A DNA stretch of 64,000 bases from Moraxellaceae bacterium. GTDB lineage: Bacteria > Pseudomonadota > Gammaproteobacteria > Pseudomonadales > Moraxellaceae. Below are positions 18,688 through 27,587 of this stretch, piece by piece. Below the pieces are notes generated by a model. It worked only from the letters and a program-made list of their open reading frames with translations. It had not been told where the DNA came from and did no database searches. The stretch spans positions 237,607 to 301,606 of the forward strand of contig JAUSND010000024.1 in assembly GCA_030646295.1 (NCBI GenBank), in the 5' to 3' direction. Within the stretch, counting starts at the first letter, position 1; every line of letters starts with the position of its first letter. A program made the translations under genes and the position numbers.

Positions 18688-19209
18688 TCAGGCGGGCGCA
18701 AACAGGCGCAAGTGATCGCGAATGTGCATGGTATGCGCCTGCGCATACTCGTCCTTGCTTAACTGCCCATAGGCAAAGTGCGGCGCCAACCCACCCTCAT
18801 GTGCCGCAAACGTATCCAGCGCCACCAGCAGCCGCTCCAGTGCGGCCTGGGTATCACCGCTTGCGGCAATGGCAGGGGCACCGGGAATTGGCTCGGTGAG
18901 CGGATGCCGCATGGCACCTGCGGTGGTAAAGGCAAAGAAAGCTGTCGGTCCTGCGGTATGCCGGAAGACAGGGGACTTGAGGTCGGGATAGCCCGTCATG
19001 GACAGCTCGATGCTCTGTGCCAGATGGGAAAACACTGTATAGGCCGACCAGCCCGAGAGCGTGGTGATGGTGCGGGCACGCAAGGCCTGCAACTCCGCAA
19101 TGATGACAGCCACACCAGGTGCCGGCGTGGTGGCGCGACGCCAGGCAATGCCGGTAACAGCCGTGGCGGCCACAAGGCCGGAGGCAATAAGAAAACGTCG
19201 TCTGTTCAT
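18688..19209 (-). CDS. Tat-exported DUF1569 (DinB-like) protein
   Basis: MNRRRFLIASGLVAATAVTG is a typical twin-arginine signal, so I start at 19209; the ORF track start adds seven residues and neither has a clear ribosome-binding site. The rest matches the DUF1569 family, a DinB-like four-helix bundle: FSHLAQSIELSMTGYP, then a C-terminal HTMHIRDHLRLF whose histidines would complete a metal site. Tat export suggests a folded, cofactor-bound periplasmic protein. Reaction is unknown. Confidence 0.78.
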   Translation of the reverse strand: MNRRRFLIASGLVAATAVTGIAWRRATTPAPGVAVIIAELQALRARTITTLSGWSAYTVFSHLAQSIELSMTGYPDLKSPVFRHTAGPTAFFAFTTAGAMRHPLTEPIPGAPAIAASGDTQAALERLLVALDTFAAHEGGLAPHFAYGQLSKDEYAQAHTMHIRDHLRLFAPA

Positions 19210-19275
19210 GAGGTAAGCGTCTGCATCCATTCAATTGCTGGCGAAATAAAACAGGTAATTCTTACTGTGCCGTAA

Positions 19276-19887
19276 TTACCACAAGCGTGCGGGCGCGGGC
19301 GCACCTTTCACCAGCGCCTTGGCAGTCTTCTGGTATCTGGCGAGAAAACCGCTTTCTGCATGCTCGTCTGCATACAACGCCGCCAGATCCTTTTGCATCT
19401 GCAAAAAAAGATGTGCCGTCATGCTGGCATCAGCCAGCGCACGGTGATGACGACCATCAACCTTGATGTTGTGCAGATCCACCAGCGTGGCCAGTTTGTG
19501 ATTGGTGGACCATGGGTAAAGGCGACGGGCCAGAAGCACGGTGCACAAGAATTCATGCGCACACGGCACGCCAATGCGACCAAGTTCGTATTGCCAGAAC
19601 TTGCGGTCAAAGCTGGCGTTGTGGGCAACCATGGTGGCATCACCAACAAACGCGGCAATCTCGGCCATGACCTTTTCGGGCGGTGGCGAGGTGCGCACCA
19701 TCATGGGTGTGATGCCGGTAAGCGCAGTGATGAACGGCGGTACGCGCACGTCGGGGTTCATCAGGCTTTGCCAGGAATCAACAATCCGGTTGTCCTGCAC
19801 CAGCACGGCGGCCACTTCGATGGCACGTCCGCCGCTGTCTGGCATGAGTCCGTTGGTTTCAAAATCGATGATGGCGTAACGGGTCAT
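19276..19887 (-). CDS. 3'-5' exonuclease, DnaQ/epsilon type
   Basis: Started at 19887 (MTRYAIIDFETNGLMPDSGG), where the conserved domain begins; upstream codons of the ORF lie in a hairpin-rich leader. DEDDh exonuclease motifs are visible: IDFETNG (ExoI, Asp and Glu), VAHNASFDRKFW (ExoII) and HHRALADASMTA (ExoIII, with the His and last Asp). This superfamily trims 3' ends of DNA or RNA. With 203 residues it is a stand-alone exonuclease domain. Its role, whether a polymerase III epsilon paralogue or a DNA/RNA turnover enzyme, cannot be told. Confidence 0.88.
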   Translation of the reverse strand: MTRYAIIDFETNGLMPDSGGRAIEVAAVLVQDNRIVDSWQSLMNPDVRVPPFITALTGITPMMVRTSPPPEKVMAEIAAFVGDATMVAHNASFDRKFWQYELGRIGVPCAHEFLCTVLLARRLYPWSTNHKLATLVDLHNIKVDGRHHRALADASMTAHLFLQMQKDLAALYADEHAESGFLARYQKTAKALVKGAPAPARLW

Positions 19888-19904
19888 GCGGGGGCTGTCC
19901 TGAT

Positions 19905-19961
19905 GGCCGGGGTGACCGGCCCACCTGCTGGATTTGTCTGGGGGCGAATCTAGCAGGTGGG
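19905..19961 (-). promoter_or_regulatory. Two adjacent hairpins in the exonuclease leader
   Basis: CCCACCTGCTGGATT (19920-19934) pairs with AATCTAGCAGGTGGG (19947-19961) with one mismatch. GGCCGG-GGTGA-CCGGCC (19905-19921) overlaps the edge of the first. Both lie 18-75 nt upstream of the exonuclease start on its strand. Regulatory use is inference. Confidence 0.4.
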
Positions 19962-20235
19962 GGCAGCAGGGGGAACCGGAATCCGCCAGGCCACGTAAAA
20001 GACCCTGCAAAGTCCATACATTGTTGCCATGTCTCCGGTCGTTGCGCCTGATTTTGTGCACAGTTCCGGGCATGGCCGGATTCAACCGCTAATTGTCCCT
20101 TTGCATCCTGCACCCCCGTCGACTCTCTCCTAGATTGCGCATCTGCACCGAACCATCACCTTCCGGTCGATTCGTTGCAGCCAGGCAATTCACGCATGAA
20201 AAACAAGAAAACCATTCCATGGACAACGGAGAGTC

Positions 20236-22044
20236 ATGATGCACCTGTTATCGCGCACAACCCTGCTGGGGGGCCTGCTGGTCACTCTGGTATTGCCAAC
20301 ACTGGCGGCTCATGCCGCGCCTGCTCCCGGGCCGGCTGACAGCTCGTTTTATTCCCCACCCACTGCTGCCGGCACAGGCGCCCATGGCGACCTCATCTGG
20401 TATCGGCCGGCCACCGTCAATCTGGGTGCCGGCGTGCCCCCCGTACAGGGCTGGAATGTCATGTATCACTCGACGGATGCGCTGGGTGCACCAAATATCG
20501 TGACCGGTACCGTGATTGTGCCGTCAGCCACCTGGAGCGGCACGGGTGCTCGCCCCGTGATTGGCTATGCCGTCGGGACGCACGGCCTGGCCCAGCAATG
20601 CGCCCCCTCAATCCAGCTGGCGCGCGGCACGGATTACGAAGCGGCTAATCTTGTGGCGGCCACACGTGCAGGCTATGCCGTTCTGGTCAGCGACAATCCG
20701 GGTTACACCACAGGCAGCACACCAACCTACCTGGCCGGCAAGGCTCAGGGGCAGGCCGTGCTCGACATCTTCAGGGCCGCCGCTCAAATCCCCTCATCCG
20801 GGGTGAGTGCCAGTGCCAAGGCTGCCATCTGGGGTTACTCACAAGGCGGGCAGACATCGGCCTGGGCAGGTGAACTCAAGTCTACCTATGCCCCCGGGCT
20901 CAACCTGGTTGGTATCGCTGCCGGTGGCACGCCAGCTGACTTCATCAAGACGGCGTCTTATCTGGATGACAGCACCGGCGCGTCCTTTCTGCTGCAGGGC
21001 GTGATCGGTCTGGCCGAACAATATCCGGCCGGCATTCCCGTCAACAGCCTGACCAATGCCAACGGCCAGGCCGCGATTACACGCGCCAAATCAAGCTGCG
21101 TGTTTGAGTCGCTGTTCGAATTCATGAATCACAATGTTTCCGAATACACCGTGAACAACCAGACACTGTCCCAGCTGGTTGCCATCCCTTCGATCAACCA
21201 GACGCTGATGGCACAAAACCTTGGCAATACCAAAATTCCGGTGCCGCTGTACCAGTATCATGGCAAGGCCGACGAATTCATTCCGATCAGCCAGCATGCC
21301 TCACTGAAAAAGAAATATTGCAGCAAGTTCTCCAACGTGACGTTTGATGTATTCCCCAGCGAACACATTGCCACCCAGTTTCAGGCAGCACCGCATGTGC
21401 TGTCATGGCTGACAGACCGTTTTGCCGGCAAATACACAATGGGTACCTGTCTGACGCTGACGAAGGAACCTGTTTCTACTGCCAATCCTGGTGGCGGTAA
21501 TTTTGTGGTGTCGCTCAAGAGCTGGCCACTGTCCGGCAACATCGGCCTGAAAACCCTTGGGCAGTCGGTGACCATGCCAGCGGATGCCACGTTGACTGCC
21601 GATGCCGACATGACCGCCAAAACAATCAATGGCAACCTGTCCATTCCCAGCTTTACCACCAACCTCAAGATCATCGGCCTTCCGGTGGATGTGAAACTGG
21701 CGGTGACAGAAGCAAGCCCTACGACCGGAAGCTCCACGCTGGACAGTGACGGCAACCTGCATATACATGGCACTGCTGCCGTGAATATCCGGGTTGTGTC
21801 TGCAGGGGAATCCATCCTGCAGATTCCGTTTGGCTGCCAGACGGAACGCCCGGTGATTCTGCCGATTGATTTTGATGGCCCGGTTTCCTCACTTGGAAAT
21901 GGCAACCTGAATTTCTCCGGCACCACCACGTTCCCCAACATGACCGGGTGCGGCCTGTTCAACAGCCTGTTCACCACACTCATGTCGGGCCCGGGCCAGA
22001 CCTACAGCTTTACGGTAAAGCCGCCGGCACCAACCCGCTGGTAA
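20236..22044 (+). CDS. Secretory lipase family protein
   Basis: A 602-residue exported protein with a signal peptide (LLGGLLVTLVLPTLAAHAAP) and GGAGAG before the ATG. The main domain (about 40-400) is the secretory lipase (LIP) alpha/beta-hydrolase family: GYAVGTHGLAQQCAPS, SDNPGYTTG, and the nucleophile elbow WGYSQGGQ with Ser202; the His is probably in FPSEHIA and the Asp in KADEFIP. A C-terminal extension (about 400-600) of beta-rich repeats is unusual for the family. It should hydrolyse ester bonds of lipids outside the cell. A strong hairpin and a small membrane-protein gene follow. Confidence 0.85.
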   Translation: MMHLLSRTTLLGGLLVTLVLPTLAAHAAPAPGPADSSFYSPPTAAGTGAHGDLIWYRPATVNLGAGVPPVQGWNVMYHSTDALGAPNIVTGTVIVPSATWSGTGARPVIGYAVGTHGLAQQCAPSIQLARGTDYEAANLVAATRAGYAVLVSDNPGYTTGSTPTYLAGKAQGQAVLDIFRAAAQIPSSGVSASAKAAIWGYSQGGQTSAWAGELKSTYAPGLNLVGIAAGGTPADFIKTASYLDDSTGASFLLQGVIGLAEQYPAGIPVNSLTNANGQAAITRAKSSCVFESLFEFMNHNVSEYTVNNQTLSQLVAIPSINQTLMAQNLGNTKIPVPLYQYHGKADEFIPISQHASLKKKYCSKFSNVTFDVFPSEHIATQFQAAPHVLSWLTDRFAGKYTMGTCLTLTKEPVSTANPGGGNFVVSLKSWPLSGNIGLKTLGQSVTMPADATLTADADMTAKTINGNLSIPSFTTNLKIIGLPVDVKLAVTEASPTTGSSTLDSDGNLHIHGTAAVNIRVVSAGESILQIPFGCQTERPVILPIDFDGPVSSLGNGNLNFSGTTTFPNMTGCGLFNSLFTTLMSGPGQTYSFTVKPPAPTRW

Positions 22045-22067
22045 CGGCATTGTCATAACTGCAACGC

Positions 22068-22108
22068 GAGGTCATTGACTCATCGTTTCATCATGAGCCA
22101 ATGACCTC
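22068..22108 (+). terminator. Long hairpin between lipase and accessory gene
   Basis: GAGGTCATTG-A-CTCA pairs with TGAG-C-CAATGACCTC: 14 paired bases with one internal mismatch and an 11-nt loop. It starts 24 nt after the lipase stop. There is no T-run, so partial termination or mRNA stabilisation is possible. Confidence 0.45.
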
Positions 22109-22139
22109 TGCCAAACACCGGACTCACGGATAATTTCAG

Positions 22140-22784
22140 ATGGATATCACTGATAAATATCGGGGCACCACATCACCACGTAACTCGCTGGTGATTACGC
22201 TGACGGCATCAGCAATACTGGCATTTTTTGCAATGATTATCCGGGGTAGCGACCTGCCCGCATCCGAGGCAACTGCTCACACAAATGATCCTGTCAGGCG
22301 TGCCGCCACACCGGCACAATCCTTTGACATGGCGGCGGCCAGCATCCAGAAAATCAATACTGATAAAGCAGTCCTTCAGACCACTGAAAACGCAACCAAC
22401 GACAAGCTCATCACTGCAAAACCGGACTATGTATCGGACATTGAGTGGCAGGTACTGCAGGGAGTGGCGCAACAACATGCAGAGCCTGACAAGGAGCTGA
22501 CACGTCTGGTGAACAAGTTGCGTTTCACCAAAGAGCTTGAGCTGTGGCACACCATGGAAGCATCAGCAGGCAATACCCGGCGCACCGCCCTGGCAAACAG
22601 GCTGATCAATGAAATTCCGGAAAGGGTCGCCAGCAAGGACATGGATATGTTCGAAGCAAGAAAACTGCAGGAAACCCTTCTGGAATCCACCATCAGCGAC
22701 CCGGACGTGTTGCGCCAGCGCACTGACAGTGAAGCACGGCGGCTGATGCTGCTGATTAAACCGACCGAAGGCACCTCACGGTAA
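22140..22784 (+). CDS. Single-pass membrane protein, possible lipase accessory factor
   Basis: The 214-residue protein has an N-terminal transmembrane helix (LVITLTASAILAFFAMII) and a charged, mainly helical periplasmic part with two similar segments around ELWHTMEAS and ALANRLINEIPERV. This small, anchored, helical layout right after a secreted lipase recalls lipase foldases and the PlcR accessory protein of Pseudomonas phospholipase C, but I see no decisive motif. The gene follows the lipase by 95 bp, with a hairpin between. It may help the lipase fold or leave the cell; this is inference from position and architecture. Confidence 0.55.
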   Translation: MDITDKYRGTTSPRNSLVITLTASAILAFFAMIIRGSDLPASEATAHTNDPVRRAATPAQSFDMAAASIQKINTDKAVLQTTENATNDKLITAKPDYVSDIEWQVLQGVAQQHAEPDKELTRLVNKLRFTKELELWHTMEASAGNTRRTALANRLINEIPERVASKDMDMFEARKLQETLLESTISDPDVLRQRTDSEARRLMLLIKPTEGTSR

Positions 22785-22832
22785 CTGCTCACATCATTTT
22801 TTAATCATGCCGCATTAGCGCAAGCAATCACG

Positions 22833-23945
22833 TCAAACGCTGATGCGATTGCTATCCGGGCTGCCTTCCCGCTGCAGCTGGTATTCACTGGGCGAAAGTC
22901 CGGTCCATTTGCGGAAGGCCTTGGCAAAGGCTGATGAGTCGGCAAATCCCAGCATGAGCGACAGCTCGGTCACCGATGCACCGCCCCGCGCAAAATATTC
23001 CTCGGCCAGTTTCTGCCTGACCAGATCCAGCTCGCGCTGGTAGGACGTACCTTCCTCTGCCAGCTTGCGCCGCAGGGTACGCCCGCTCATGCCAAGATCA
23101 CCGGCCGCACGCTCCAGCGAGGGGAAGGCCCCGTAATATCGCATGAGCAAGCGGCGCAGGCGCAAGGGCAACAGGCGCATGGCCCTGGTGGGAATATTCT
23201 CGAACAGGGTTTTCTCTGCCGAAATTGCCATCAGCCGGTTGGCAAGCGGCAGCTCCCGCTCGGCGAGAAAGGCATCACCCACAATGGCTGTACGCGGCTG
23301 GTCAAAACGGACCGGGCAACGGAAATAACGTCGGTAAATATTGCCCCATGCCGGCTCCGGGTAGCTGAAGTCGACACTGTGCGGCTGGTAGTCGTCCCCG
23401 ATCAGCTGCAGGAAAATGTTATAGAAGCTGACCATATTCACTTCATGAAAAAAGTGCTTGTATGGCGCCAGCGTAATGTTTTCGCTGATGACCAGCATAG
23501 CCGTCTCACCCTCGACGACCCCACTCATTTCCAGCGGAGGGAAAAGCTCGGCGCAGAACCGGCAGACGGTTTCTATGCACCCGCGCAGGGTTGGCTGGGT
23601 GACCGCCGCAACACCGGCCATGCCATGATGGGAGATGGTCATCAGATTGCCCATGGCAAGCCCGAGATACGGCATCTCCAGGGCTTCGACAGCCTGCTGC
23701 ACGAGGGAAATACATTGGCGCGTACTGATATAACGGCTGGTATCGCCCGGGCAATAATCAATCCCGGCCTTGCGATAAAACTCTTCGGGATTGATCCCGA
23801 CAATAACCTCCAGCAGTTCGTGCGGATTACGAACCTGGATCTTGCTTTTGCGCAACAACCAGTCCACCTCGGGATTAAGGCTCTTGCGCAAATCAAAGTA
23901 GGTCTGGATATGTCCAAGCGGAATGCATTGTGTATCGACATCCAT
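22833..23945 (-). CDS. AraC-family regulator with arabinose-binding-type sensor domain
   Basis: A 370-residue AraC/XylS regulator. The N-terminal two thirds resemble the arabinose-binding-like (PF12625-type) sensor found in regulators of lipid and hydrocarbon genes, with GMAGVAAVTQPTLRGCIETVC. The C-terminal DNA-binding domain (about 270-355) has two helix-turn-helices: LERAAGDLGMSGRTLRRKL and VTELSLMLGFADSSAFAKAF. It converges on the lipase/accessory gene pair, which is a plausible but unproven target. It is one of four such paralogues in the window. Confidence 0.88.
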   Translation of the reverse strand: MDVDTQCIPLGHIQTYFDLRKSLNPEVDWLLRKSKIQVRNPHELLEVIVGINPEEFYRKAGIDYCPGDTSRYISTRQCISLVQQAVEALEMPYLGLAMGNLMTISHHGMAGVAAVTQPTLRGCIETVCRFCAELFPPLEMSGVVEGETAMLVISENITLAPYKHFFHEVNMVSFYNIFLQLIGDDYQPHSVDFSYPEPAWGNIYRRYFRCPVRFDQPRTAIVGDAFLAERELPLANRLMAISAEKTLFENIPTRAMRLLPLRLRRLLMRYYGAFPSLERAAGDLGMSGRTLRRKLAEEGTSYQRELDLVRQKLAEEYFARGGASVTELSLMLGFADSSAFAKAFRKWTGLSPSEYQLQREGSPDSNRISV

Positions 23946-24331
23946 CGTACACCTCGATCAGGGTGGTCCCTGTTTTCTTGTTCTTGATCCGCAGGCTTAC
24001 CTGTCGACAGTCGTTTGCCCGGTAGCAGCCGATCTGTTGATCCCTGCCTTGCTGATACGGCACAGGTAATCCGCATGGGCAGGAATCTAGTCGCGTAACC
24101 CTGGCGGATGCAGGATCAGAGCGGCCATTCACCGGTTAAATCCGGCCACACCCTGTTTTACCGCACTAATCCTCTCTGTGGCTATGCTGCCGGTCGCCCG
24201 GCAAAAATCTGCCGACCTTGATGACGCAGAGGCACGGAAGCCATCTGGTTGCCGGCTGGACTTGCCTCAGGACAAGGCCAGCCGGCAGGAGACAGGGAGC
24301 ACAAAAACCGGCACCCCCTCGCAAAGCAGGC
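23946..24331. other. Intergenic region, 386 bp, with a strong hairpin
   Basis: It lies between the AraC gene start and the stop of the next minus-strand gene. No ORF here has a recognisable product. The only clear structure is the hairpin at 24251-24286. Confidence 0.6.
24251..24286. repeat. Large hairpin without T-run
   Basis: GCCGGCTGG-A-CTTG pairs with CAAG-G-CCAGCCGGC across the loop CCTCAGGA: 13 pairs and one mismatch. It is 46 bp beyond the stop of the minus-strand hydrolase gene and may mark its transcript end or be a REP-like palindrome. No second copy was noticed in the window. Confidence 0.5.
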
Positions 24332-25270
24332 TTACTTTGCCTGCGTCAGAATCCCGTTGAGAAACTGGAGGTAATCATCTGCTGACCGGGACGGAGCCTC
24401 CAGAAACGGCAAGTGGCCCAGATCCGGGTAAATCACTTTCTTTGACCCGGCAATGCCCTTATGAAAAACATCGGCCATGGCGACGTGCAGAAGACGGTCT
24501 TTGGCACCCCATATGATCAGCGTCGGCACCTTGATTTCGTGCAGGCGCTCATTCCACATGTCCTTGCCGAAAATGGTTTTGAAAATTGACTGGTAACGCG
24601 CATTGCGTTCAACAAACTCACCAGCAAGATGATCCTTCACCAGCCCCGGCATCCACGGAATGTCATGCATGGTCATGGGCAGGAAGGCCGTAAAATCTTC
24701 GGGGCGACGCACATCAAACGGATTACGGCCGGTCTTCTCGATCTGCAGGGTAAGGTCACTCTTCATTGGCGACACCACACCGGCGGCATCGAACAGGGCA
24801 AGGGATGCCACCCGCTTCTGGTCCTGCAGGGCGTAGGTCAGCACGATATGCCCGCCCATGGATGACCCGGCCAGATGCAGCTTGCCGGAGGGCGACACGG
24901 CATTGACGAAGGCCTGCAGGCGCGATGCCTGCTGGGGGATCAGGTAACTGATATCGGCGCGGTAGGGTGACTGACCAAAGCCGGGCAGATCAGGCACGAT
25001 GAGGCAGCGGTCTTTCGGCATGTGCCGGGCAAAGCGGAACCAGTTGCCCGCCTCGGCCGTAAAGCCGTGAACGAGTACGATGCAATCGCCCTTGCCGGCA
25101 TCACGCACGTAATAATGCCAGGTGACCCCATCAACCTGCCGTGTCTTTTCTTCCAGACCGGCCAGCCAGGCTTCGGCACTGCGATTGCTGGTATAGAGGA
25201 ATTCCCCCAGCGAGGCCTGGGCGGCCAGCGAAACCACAGAGAACAGTAGAGCGGCAATCAGCTTCAGCAT
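24332..25270 (-). CDS. Exported alpha/beta hydrolase (lipase/esterase-like)
   Basis: Started at 25270 (MLKLIAALLFSVVSLAAQAS), giving a signal peptide; the longer ORF start adds implausible sequence. The fold is clear: oxyanion region VLVHGFTAEAGNWF, nucleophile elbow LAGSSMGGHI, acidic residue in IIWGAKDRLLHV, and catalytic His in DLGHLPFLE. This resembles secreted monoacylglycerol lipase or esterase proteins. It is transcribed divergently from an epimerase gene, with a 229-bp shared upstream region. Substrate is unknown, though the location suggests lipids. Confidence 0.85.
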   Translation of the reverse strand: MLKLIAALLFSVVSLAAQASLGEFLYTSNRSAEAWLAGLEEKTRQVDGVTWHYYVRDAGKGDCIVLVHGFTAEAGNWFRFARHMPKDRCLIVPDLPGFGQSPYRADISYLIPQQASRLQAFVNAVSPSGKLHLAGSSMGGHIVLTYALQDQKRVASLALFDAAGVVSPMKSDLTLQIEKTGRNPFDVRRPEDFTAFLPMTMHDIPWMPGLVKDHLAGEFVERNARYQSIFKTIFGKDMWNERLHEIKVPTLIIWGAKDRLLHVAMADVFHKGIAGSKKVIYPDLGHLPFLEAPSRSADDYLQFLNGILTQAK

Positions 25271-25499
25271 AATGGGTGCCCACAAGGTCAAAAACGTTAT
25301 GTCGGGAGAGTTTATGTGGCCGTGGCGGGCAAAGTCATCACTGACTGTCGTCATACCGTGCACGCGGCCGGTCAATCCGGCACGTTCCTGCCTTGTTTGA
25401 CGCATGCGTTGCCACACCGTATTTTGCCTTGTACTACCCCGCCGCCCGGGCCAAGCCATACTGCCTGCCCGACAGGCTTTACCGCTCAAGGAAAGTAAC

Positions 25500-26411
25500 A
25501 TGGACCTGAAAGGAAAAACGATTGCCGTCACCGGCGCCAGCGGCATGATCGGTGTTTACATTTGCCGCAGCCTGCTGCGCGCCGGGGCGACTGTGGTGGG
25601 TGTTGTGCGCAACCCGGAAAAGGCGGCATTTCTTGCTGCCGAAGGGGTGACGTTCCGCAAGGCGGATCTGGCAGATACGGCGGCGCTGACACGGGCATTC
25701 GACGGATGCGATGCGGTTATTGCGAATGCCGCCATGTATGTTGCCATGAAAAGCATGAGCGCCTGGGCTGAGCACGAGAAAGCCAATCTCGATGGCACCC
25801 GCAATGTGTTTGATGCGGCACACAAGGCAGGCGTGAAACGTGTGGTGCAGATCAGCACCTTTGGCATTTATAAATGGTCCATCCTGCGCACACTCAATGA
25901 AGAGTCGCCCCAGCTTGACGGCAAGCGTCGTCAGGGCGGCCCCTACCGCGCCAGCAAACAGGCCAGCGAACGCATGGCGTGGGACATGTCCGCCTCCCTT
26001 GGACTTGACCTGACCACACTGCGCCCGACTGCGGTATACGGCGCCCGCGACGACAACACCATGCGACCGATCTACAAGCTGCTGCGCCTGCCGGTGCTGC
26101 CACTGCCCAGCATTTCATTTCCTTTTGTCTACGCCGGTGACGTGGCCGATGCCGTCGTGGGCGCACTGCGCAATGACGCCAGCATCGGGCAGGCCTATAA
26201 CGTCGGTGGCGCAGGTCATCAGGTTGCGGACTTCCTCAAGGCGGTCGTGAACGCAGCAGGACATGGGCCGAAAGTGCTTGGACTGCCAATGCCGGTGCGC
26301 ATCCGTATAGACAACAGCAAGGCCGAGCGCGACATCGGCTTTCGCAATCGTTTGCCGGAAGAAGCGCTGGCAGAAATCATTGCAGAAGATCCGCCACGCA
26401 GTGCCCGCTGA
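25500..26411 (+). CDS. NAD(P)-dependent epimerase/dehydratase (extended SDR)
   Basis: Started at 25500 (MDLKGKTIAVTGASGMIGVY), with AAGGAAAG upstream. The nucleotide-binding TGASGMIG motif opens the Rossmann fold, DLAD and AANAAMY-like positions follow, and the catalytic Tyr-Lys pair is in GPYRASKQASE. The C-terminal half holds the substrate-binding TLRPTAVYGARDDNTMRP. Such enzymes reduce or epimerise sugar or sterol-like substrates. Position between a lipase-like gene and AraC/desaturase genes gives only weak hints about substrate. Confidence 0.88.
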   Translation: MDLKGKTIAVTGASGMIGVYICRSLLRAGATVVGVVRNPEKAAFLAAEGVTFRKADLADTAALTRAFDGCDAVIANAAMYVAMKSMSAWAEHEKANLDGTRNVFDAAHKAGVKRVVQISTFGIYKWSILRTLNEESPQLDGKRRQGGPYRASKQASERMAWDMSASLGLDLTTLRPTAVYGARDDNTMRPIYKLLRLPVLPLPSISFPFVYAGDVADAVVGALRNDASIGQAYNVGGAGHQVADFLKAVVNAAGHGPKVLGLPMPVRIRIDNSKAERDIGFRNRLPEEALAEIIAEDPPRSAR

Positions 26412-26471
26412 AGTGCAGAACTTGCAGACTGCTGAATGCCATTTTCGCTCTCACGGGGTACCCCGACAGCC

Positions 26472-27482
26472 ATGAGCAACATCCTGCAATTCCAGGCAAC
26501 CTACTCGCGCATGGTGGCGCGCGAGCTTGGTCTGGATGATGCAGGGCTAACAGCATTGCTGGCGGGGACATCGCTTACGCCGCAGCACCTGTTCCAGCTG
26601 GACCAGCAGATTTCAGCAACTGACCAGTACCTGATCATCCGCAACGGTTTGCGCCTCGCGGGGAATCCGGCCTTTGGCCTGCAGTTTGGCAGTCGGCTGC
26701 CGGTGACCTCGCACGGCACGCTGGGCGTGGCCATGTCGACCGGGGCCAACCTGCGGGAGTGCTTCAAGGCCATTGCCCGGTTCCAGTCGCTGCGCGCACA
26801 GTTTGTGCGGGTGTCGTACCACGATGAGGACGAGCACTTTCGTATTGCAATGCAGCTGCAGGTGCCGCTGGATGAGGTGGGCCTGTTCCTGATCGAGGCC
26901 ATGGTCGCCTCCACCCAGTGGGCAATCGAATTTGTGCTGGGCCGTCCTGTGCCGGAGGCCGAATACCGGCTGGGCTACCCTGCCCCGGCCCATGCAGTGC
27001 GCTATGGCGAGTATCTGCATGGACGCTGCTCGTTCGGGCATGACACGACAGCGCTGGTCATTCCGTCGAGCCTGCTAACCGTCAACAATCCCTTCAGCGA
27101 CCCCGAGGCCTGTCAGCAGGCATGGCAGCAGTGCGAACGGCTGGAGGCGGCCATGCGCCCGCGTGAGCGCTGGCAGGCACGCATCAGCAGCCTGCTGCAA
27201 CAACACCCGGGACAGCTGTGGACGCTACCGGAGGTAGCCGCCGCACTGAACGTTTCTCCCCGGACCCTGTTGCGGCATCTGCAGGCCGAAGGCACCTGCT
27301 ATCAGGCCATCCTGGATGAGGAGCTGTACCGGCAAGCCCTGCTGCATCTGGAGTCGCCCCGGCATACGGTGGCCTCGGTGGCGGCCGCACTGGGCTATCA
27401 GGATGTATCGGCGTTCCGACGTGCTTTCAAACGCTGGGCAGGACATACCCCGCAAGCCCACCTGGCCTTACGAAAGGGCTGA
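26472..27482 (+). CDS. AraC-family regulator next to a desaturase gene
   Basis: Started at 26472 (MSNILQFQATYSRMVAREL). The N-terminal sensor domain carries the GTLGVAMSTGANLRECF stretch typical of the arabinose-binding-like family. The C-terminal AraC domain has LPEVAAALNVSPRTLLRHLQ and VASVAAALGYQDVSAFRRAF. The gene begins 60 bp after the epimerase and ends 105 bp before a fatty acid desaturase-type gene on the same strand, so it probably controls one or both of these, sensing an acyl or alkyl compound. That role is inference. Confidence 0.87.
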   Translation: MSNILQFQATYSRMVARELGLDDAGLTALLAGTSLTPQHLFQLDQQISATDQYLIIRNGLRLAGNPAFGLQFGSRLPVTSHGTLGVAMSTGANLRECFKAIARFQSLRAQFVRVSYHDEDEHFRIAMQLQVPLDEVGLFLIEAMVASTQWAIEFVLGRPVPEAEYRLGYPAPAHAVRYGEYLHGRCSFGHDTTALVIPSSLLTVNNPFSDPEACQQAWQQCERLEAAMRPRERWQARISSLLQQHPGQLWTLPEVAAALNVSPRTLLRHLQAEGTCYQAILDEELYRQALLHLESPRHTVASVAAALGYQDVSAFRRAFKRWAGHTPQAHLALRKG

Positions 27483-27587
27483 TTCTGCCAAATTGGCGCA
27501 ATCTGCACCCATTACGGCATATTCCGACCTCCCCGCCACAGCAATGGCATGGGACGCTTCAGGCTCATACCAAGAGGGATAATCCCC

